Assembly (NCBI GenBank): GCA_023838465.1
Contig: JAIVEQ010000042.1
Span: 1 to 35,410, forward strand
Length of the DNA stretch: 35,410 nucleotides
DNA from: Candidatus Thiodiazotropha sp.
Lineage (GTDB): Bacteria > Pseudomonadota > Gammaproteobacteria > Chromatiales > Chromatiaceae
Direction: 5' to 3'
Within the stretch, counting starts at the first letter, position 1; every line of letters begins with the position of its first letter. Under the pieces are notes generated by a model that was given only the letters and a program-made list of their open reading frames with translations, did no database searches and had not been told where the DNA came from. Position numbers and translations under genes: made by a program. Positions 33,395 to 35,410 of this stretch are shown in pieces.

Positions 33395-35248
33395 TTATTG
33401 ACAGCTAGTGAGATTATTTAACGCGAGAATGTATTTTTCATTGATTGCACAAAATTGTATAAGCATAATGTTATTAATTTCCTGTTGATACTGTTTACAA
33501 GTAAATGGTGTTTGATAGTTCAGTTTGAAATCGTTGCTACTAAGTAACATTGAATCTGCGGAATAAATGTCATTATTATAGTATGTAATCAGTATTGGTG
33601 ACCCATTTTCTTCGCAAGTTACTAAGGGGCCTGCTATCATTATTTCACCATTTTTATACTCAATGTGTGTACCTTCTACTGGTGTTGCACTGATGTGTTC
33701 ATGTTGAGGCGTTGCGTGCTTGTCGCTGTTATCATAATAAAAGAATATATTACCCCAAAATAATGATGGAGCAATCAGCGCTGCCGCAAGAAATTTATTT
33801 ATACGGTTTGTATGTGTATGCCAGAGGATATAGCCGATAGCAATTACAGGAATGAGTGGGAAAAAATATCTAAATTGCACACCACCAGGATAACCGTAGT
33901 GCAAATATTTAGTGTAGACAATGCTGAAGTGAGTCACTGTAAAGATTAAAGTGGTAAAAACGCCAGCAGTAAAGATGATCCATAAGTACTGCATATTCTT
34001 GTCTTTAGGTTTTCGAAATATCTGTGAGATGGATATTAAAACCATTAATATAATGCCATACGACTGAAATGCATTTTGTTTGTATATAGAGGCGTGAGAT
34101 GTAATACCAGTGAAGGATTTAAACAATGCTTGTGAATAGTGATTAAAATAACTGCTTAAGTTCATAGAGGAATTTGATTTTTCCCAGTAGGAGTCAAGCA
34201 GGGAGGTTCCGGAAGGCAGAAACGAAGTAAATGCAAGTTTGGTATATATGAAGTAAATAAGTGGTACAAGCAGAATTGCTGAATAATAGAGCATGTATCT
34301 ATTTGGAGTAAGTAATGACTTTCTTAAGTTCGATGGTGTGATTACAAGTAAAGTTAGACTAAATATAATTGCCTGTAAGCCTGCTGTCGCCTTTGTGAGA
34401 AGGCATAGTGCTAGGCCGAATGCTATGATTATTGAGGATATATTCGATTTGCTGTTTGCATATAAGTGAAACCAGCCAAACAATAAGATTGAGAAAGAAA
34501 GTATCGCGAGACTATCGTTGTTGACTGCTGCAGATATGTAGGGAAATATTGGAATAGAAGTAATAAATAGGGCGTACAAGATAACTGCAGAATTATCGCG
34601 ATTTAATTTTTGTACGCCAAATATGAACAAACACAAAGCTAGTACAGAGAAGGTAATGCTGAGCATTCTGAGGCTGTAGTAGTCTGATACCACAGTACAA
34701 TCATCCTTATCTGTAAAGACGGCAGAAAGTAAATAATAAAGTGGAGGATGTGAAAGATAGTTTGGATCATATCTCTGCTTTCCACCATGAGTACATAATT
34801 GTTCCTGTAATGGTTTGAAGGCGCCCCAATTCTGATTCATATGTGAGATCTTTGATAGGTGTGCTATCTCATCAGGAGGAATGCCGAGTCGTAAATCATT
34901 CGCTAGGTAGTATGAATATGTTGTAAATAAAACGACTATAACTATAAGAGATACAATAGTGACATTTACAGAATGCTGATTTGTGCTAGGAGTTTTATTA
35001 TTGAACATGTTATTGAATCGAAGTTGATTGTTTTTTGAAATGTGCTGCCATAGGGTGATTGATCTGATTTCATCGCTCGAAAATATACTGGAAAGCTTGA
35101 AAAAACTTATAAGAAGAACAAGTGTTATAATGGTACTAATCACCCATCCAGTAGCTACTGATGTATATAGCCAATAAGGTAATCCCTGTTGCTTCGAAAT
35201 GATCTTTAATAGATGATCAATTTGATACCATTCAAGTCCTTGGACCAA
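33395..35248 (-). CDS. GT-C/DUF2142-like membrane glycosyltransferase, 5' end cut by an IS
   Basis: The ORF gives a 617-residue polytopic membrane protein with about 10-12 hydrophobic segments. The motif PPDEIAHLSKI (about 124-134), just after a membrane helix, then YLSHPPLYYLLSA, fits the GT-C glycosyltransferase fold (DUF2142/PMT-like), which transfers sugars from polyprenyl-phosphate donors. A soluble tail of about 100 residues ends the protein. The only available start in range is TTG at 35248, with no ribosome site. The same frame is open upstream to 35321, encoding a further hydrophobic helix (LVIILYFILSNLAVLG), right up to the end of an IS30-family element. So the true 5' end was probably removed by the insertion. 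Base composition is much more AT-rich than the neighbours. It may be inactive. Confidence 0.7.
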   Translation of the reverse strand: MVQGLEWYQIDHLLKIISKQQGLPYWLYTSVATGWVISTIITLVLLISFFKLSSIFSSDEIRSITLWQHISKNNQLRFNNMFNNKTPSTNQHSVNVTIVSLIVIVVLFTTYSYYLANDLRLGIPPDEIAHLSKISHMNQNWGAFKPLQEQLCTHGGKQRYDPNYLSHPPLYYLLSAVFTDKDDCTVVSDYYSLRMLSITFSVLALCLFIFGVQKLNRDNSAVILYALFITSIPIFPYISAAVNNDSLAILSFSILLFGWFHLYANSKSNISSIIIAFGLALCLLTKATAGLQAIIFSLTLLVITPSNLRKSLLTPNRYMLYYSAILLVPLIYFIYTKLAFTSFLPSGTSLLDSYWEKSNSSMNLSSYFNHYSQALFKSFTGITSHASIYKQNAFQSYGIILMVLISISQIFRKPKDKNMQYLWIIFTAGVFTTLIFTVTHFSIVYTKYLHYGYPGGVQFRYFFPLIPVIAIGYILWHTHTNRINKFLAAALIAPSLFWGNIFFYYDNSDKHATPQHEHISATPVEGTHIEYKNGEIMIAGPLVTCEENGSPILITYYNNDIYSADSMLLSSNDFKLNYQTPFTCKQYQQEINNIMLIQFCAINEKYILALNNLTSCQ

Positions 35249-35320
35249 AGCTTGGTTGCTAAATTTAATGAACCCCAGTACAGCTAAATTAGAGAGTATA
35301 AAATATAATATTATAACGAG

Positions 35321-35410
35321 GATTCAACTCGCAAGTGCAACCGGTGGGTTGATTCCTAAAAATACCTGATTAGGTGTTTTCATGCCAAGACATTTTCTTG
35401 GTCTGTTGTT
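35321..35410 (-). mobile_element. IS30-family insertion sequence, end only
   Basis: The right-hand 90 bases hold the 3' end of an IS30-family transposase and the adjoining element end. GATTCAACTCGCAAGTGCAA at 35321-35340 is likely the terminal repeat, overlapping the transposase stop. The rest of the element lies outside the window, so its length, other end and target duplication cannot be seen. Confidence 0.75.
35324..35410 (-). CDS. IS30-family transposase, C-terminal fragment
   Basis: The minus strand encodes the last 28 residues of a transposase before TGA at 35326-35324: NNRPRKCLGMKTPNQVF, then LGINPPVALAS. NNRPRKCLG-KTPNEVF is the characteristic C-terminus of IS30-family DDE transposases. 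The reading frame continues past the window edge. No frameshift is visible in this fragment. Confidence 0.85.
   Translation of the reverse strand, partial: NNRPRKCLGMKTPNQVFLGINPPVALAS

Noticed and set aside
1..35410. CRISPR arrays, tRNA or rRNA genes, prophage
   Set aside because: No regularly spaced direct repeats, no tRNA cloverleaf or rRNA sequence and no phage structural genes were seen; only small elements and the end of one IS are present.

Overview
The window looks like a chromosomal segment of a sulfur-oxidising, probably autotrophic gammaproteobacterium. It has the gammaproteobacterial blocks hslV-hslU-DUF971-ubiE-ubiJ-ubiB and lptM-dapF-DUF484-xerC, and polA next to engB. The metabolic clues are a DsrC/TusE-family protein, a pyrophosphate-dependent phosphofructokinase beside a proton-pumping pyrophosphatase (a pairing described in methanotrophs and in chemoautotrophic sulfur-oxidising symbionts), a pyruvate:ferredoxin oxidoreductase operon and a CysB-like regulator. 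The organism is inferred from gene content only; no rRNA or tRNA gene is present.

Layout. 1-1433: a diguanylate cyclase gene split by a 273-bp structured insertion flanked by ACTC direct repeats. 1569-1971: a DsrC/TusE-like gene and its terminator. 2190-5400: polA, then an intergenic region with a candidate three-hairpin small RNA preceded by a sigma-E-like promoter, then a 216-bp element with perfect 31-bp inverted repeats. 5402-8361 (minus strand): engB, bacteriohemerythrin, moaC, a YfcE-like phosphoesterase and soluble pyrophosphatase. 8726-12609 (minus): hppA, pfp and an unknown 114-aa gene. 12932-14592 (plus): an adenylate kinase with a long lysine-rich, histone-like tail, and a DUF4124 protein. 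14652-20879 (minus): a zinc-ribbon protein, ubiB, ubiJ, ubiE, a DUF971 gene, hslU and hslV. 21039-25023 (plus): a LolA-like periplasmic protein and an MMPL/RND exporter separated by a 92-bp palindromic miniature element. 25131-29593 (minus): porG-porA-porB and a GltD-like/ferredoxin fusion, divergent from a CysB-like LysR gene at 29902. 30816-33389 (minus): xerC, DUF484, dapF and lptM, tightly overlapping. 33395-35410: an AT-rich membrane glycosyltransferase-type gene whose 5' end abuts an IS30-family element running off the window.

How the genes work together. Pfp, HppA and Ppa form a pyrophosphate module: Pfp can run sugar-bisphosphate dephosphorylation while making PPi, HppA turns PPi into a proton gradient, and Ppa removes the excess. 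The por operon links pyruvate and acetyl-CoA to ferredoxin, and its fused flavoprotein probably passes electrons to or from NAD(P). UbiE, UbiJ and UbiB supply ubiquinone, and HslVU is the heat-shock protease.

The least expected items are the polA-downstream small-RNA candidate with C-rich loops, the structured insertion that splits the diguanylate cyclase, the adenylate kinase fused to a histone-like tail, and a DsrC-family protein with Ser in place of its C-terminal redox Cys.
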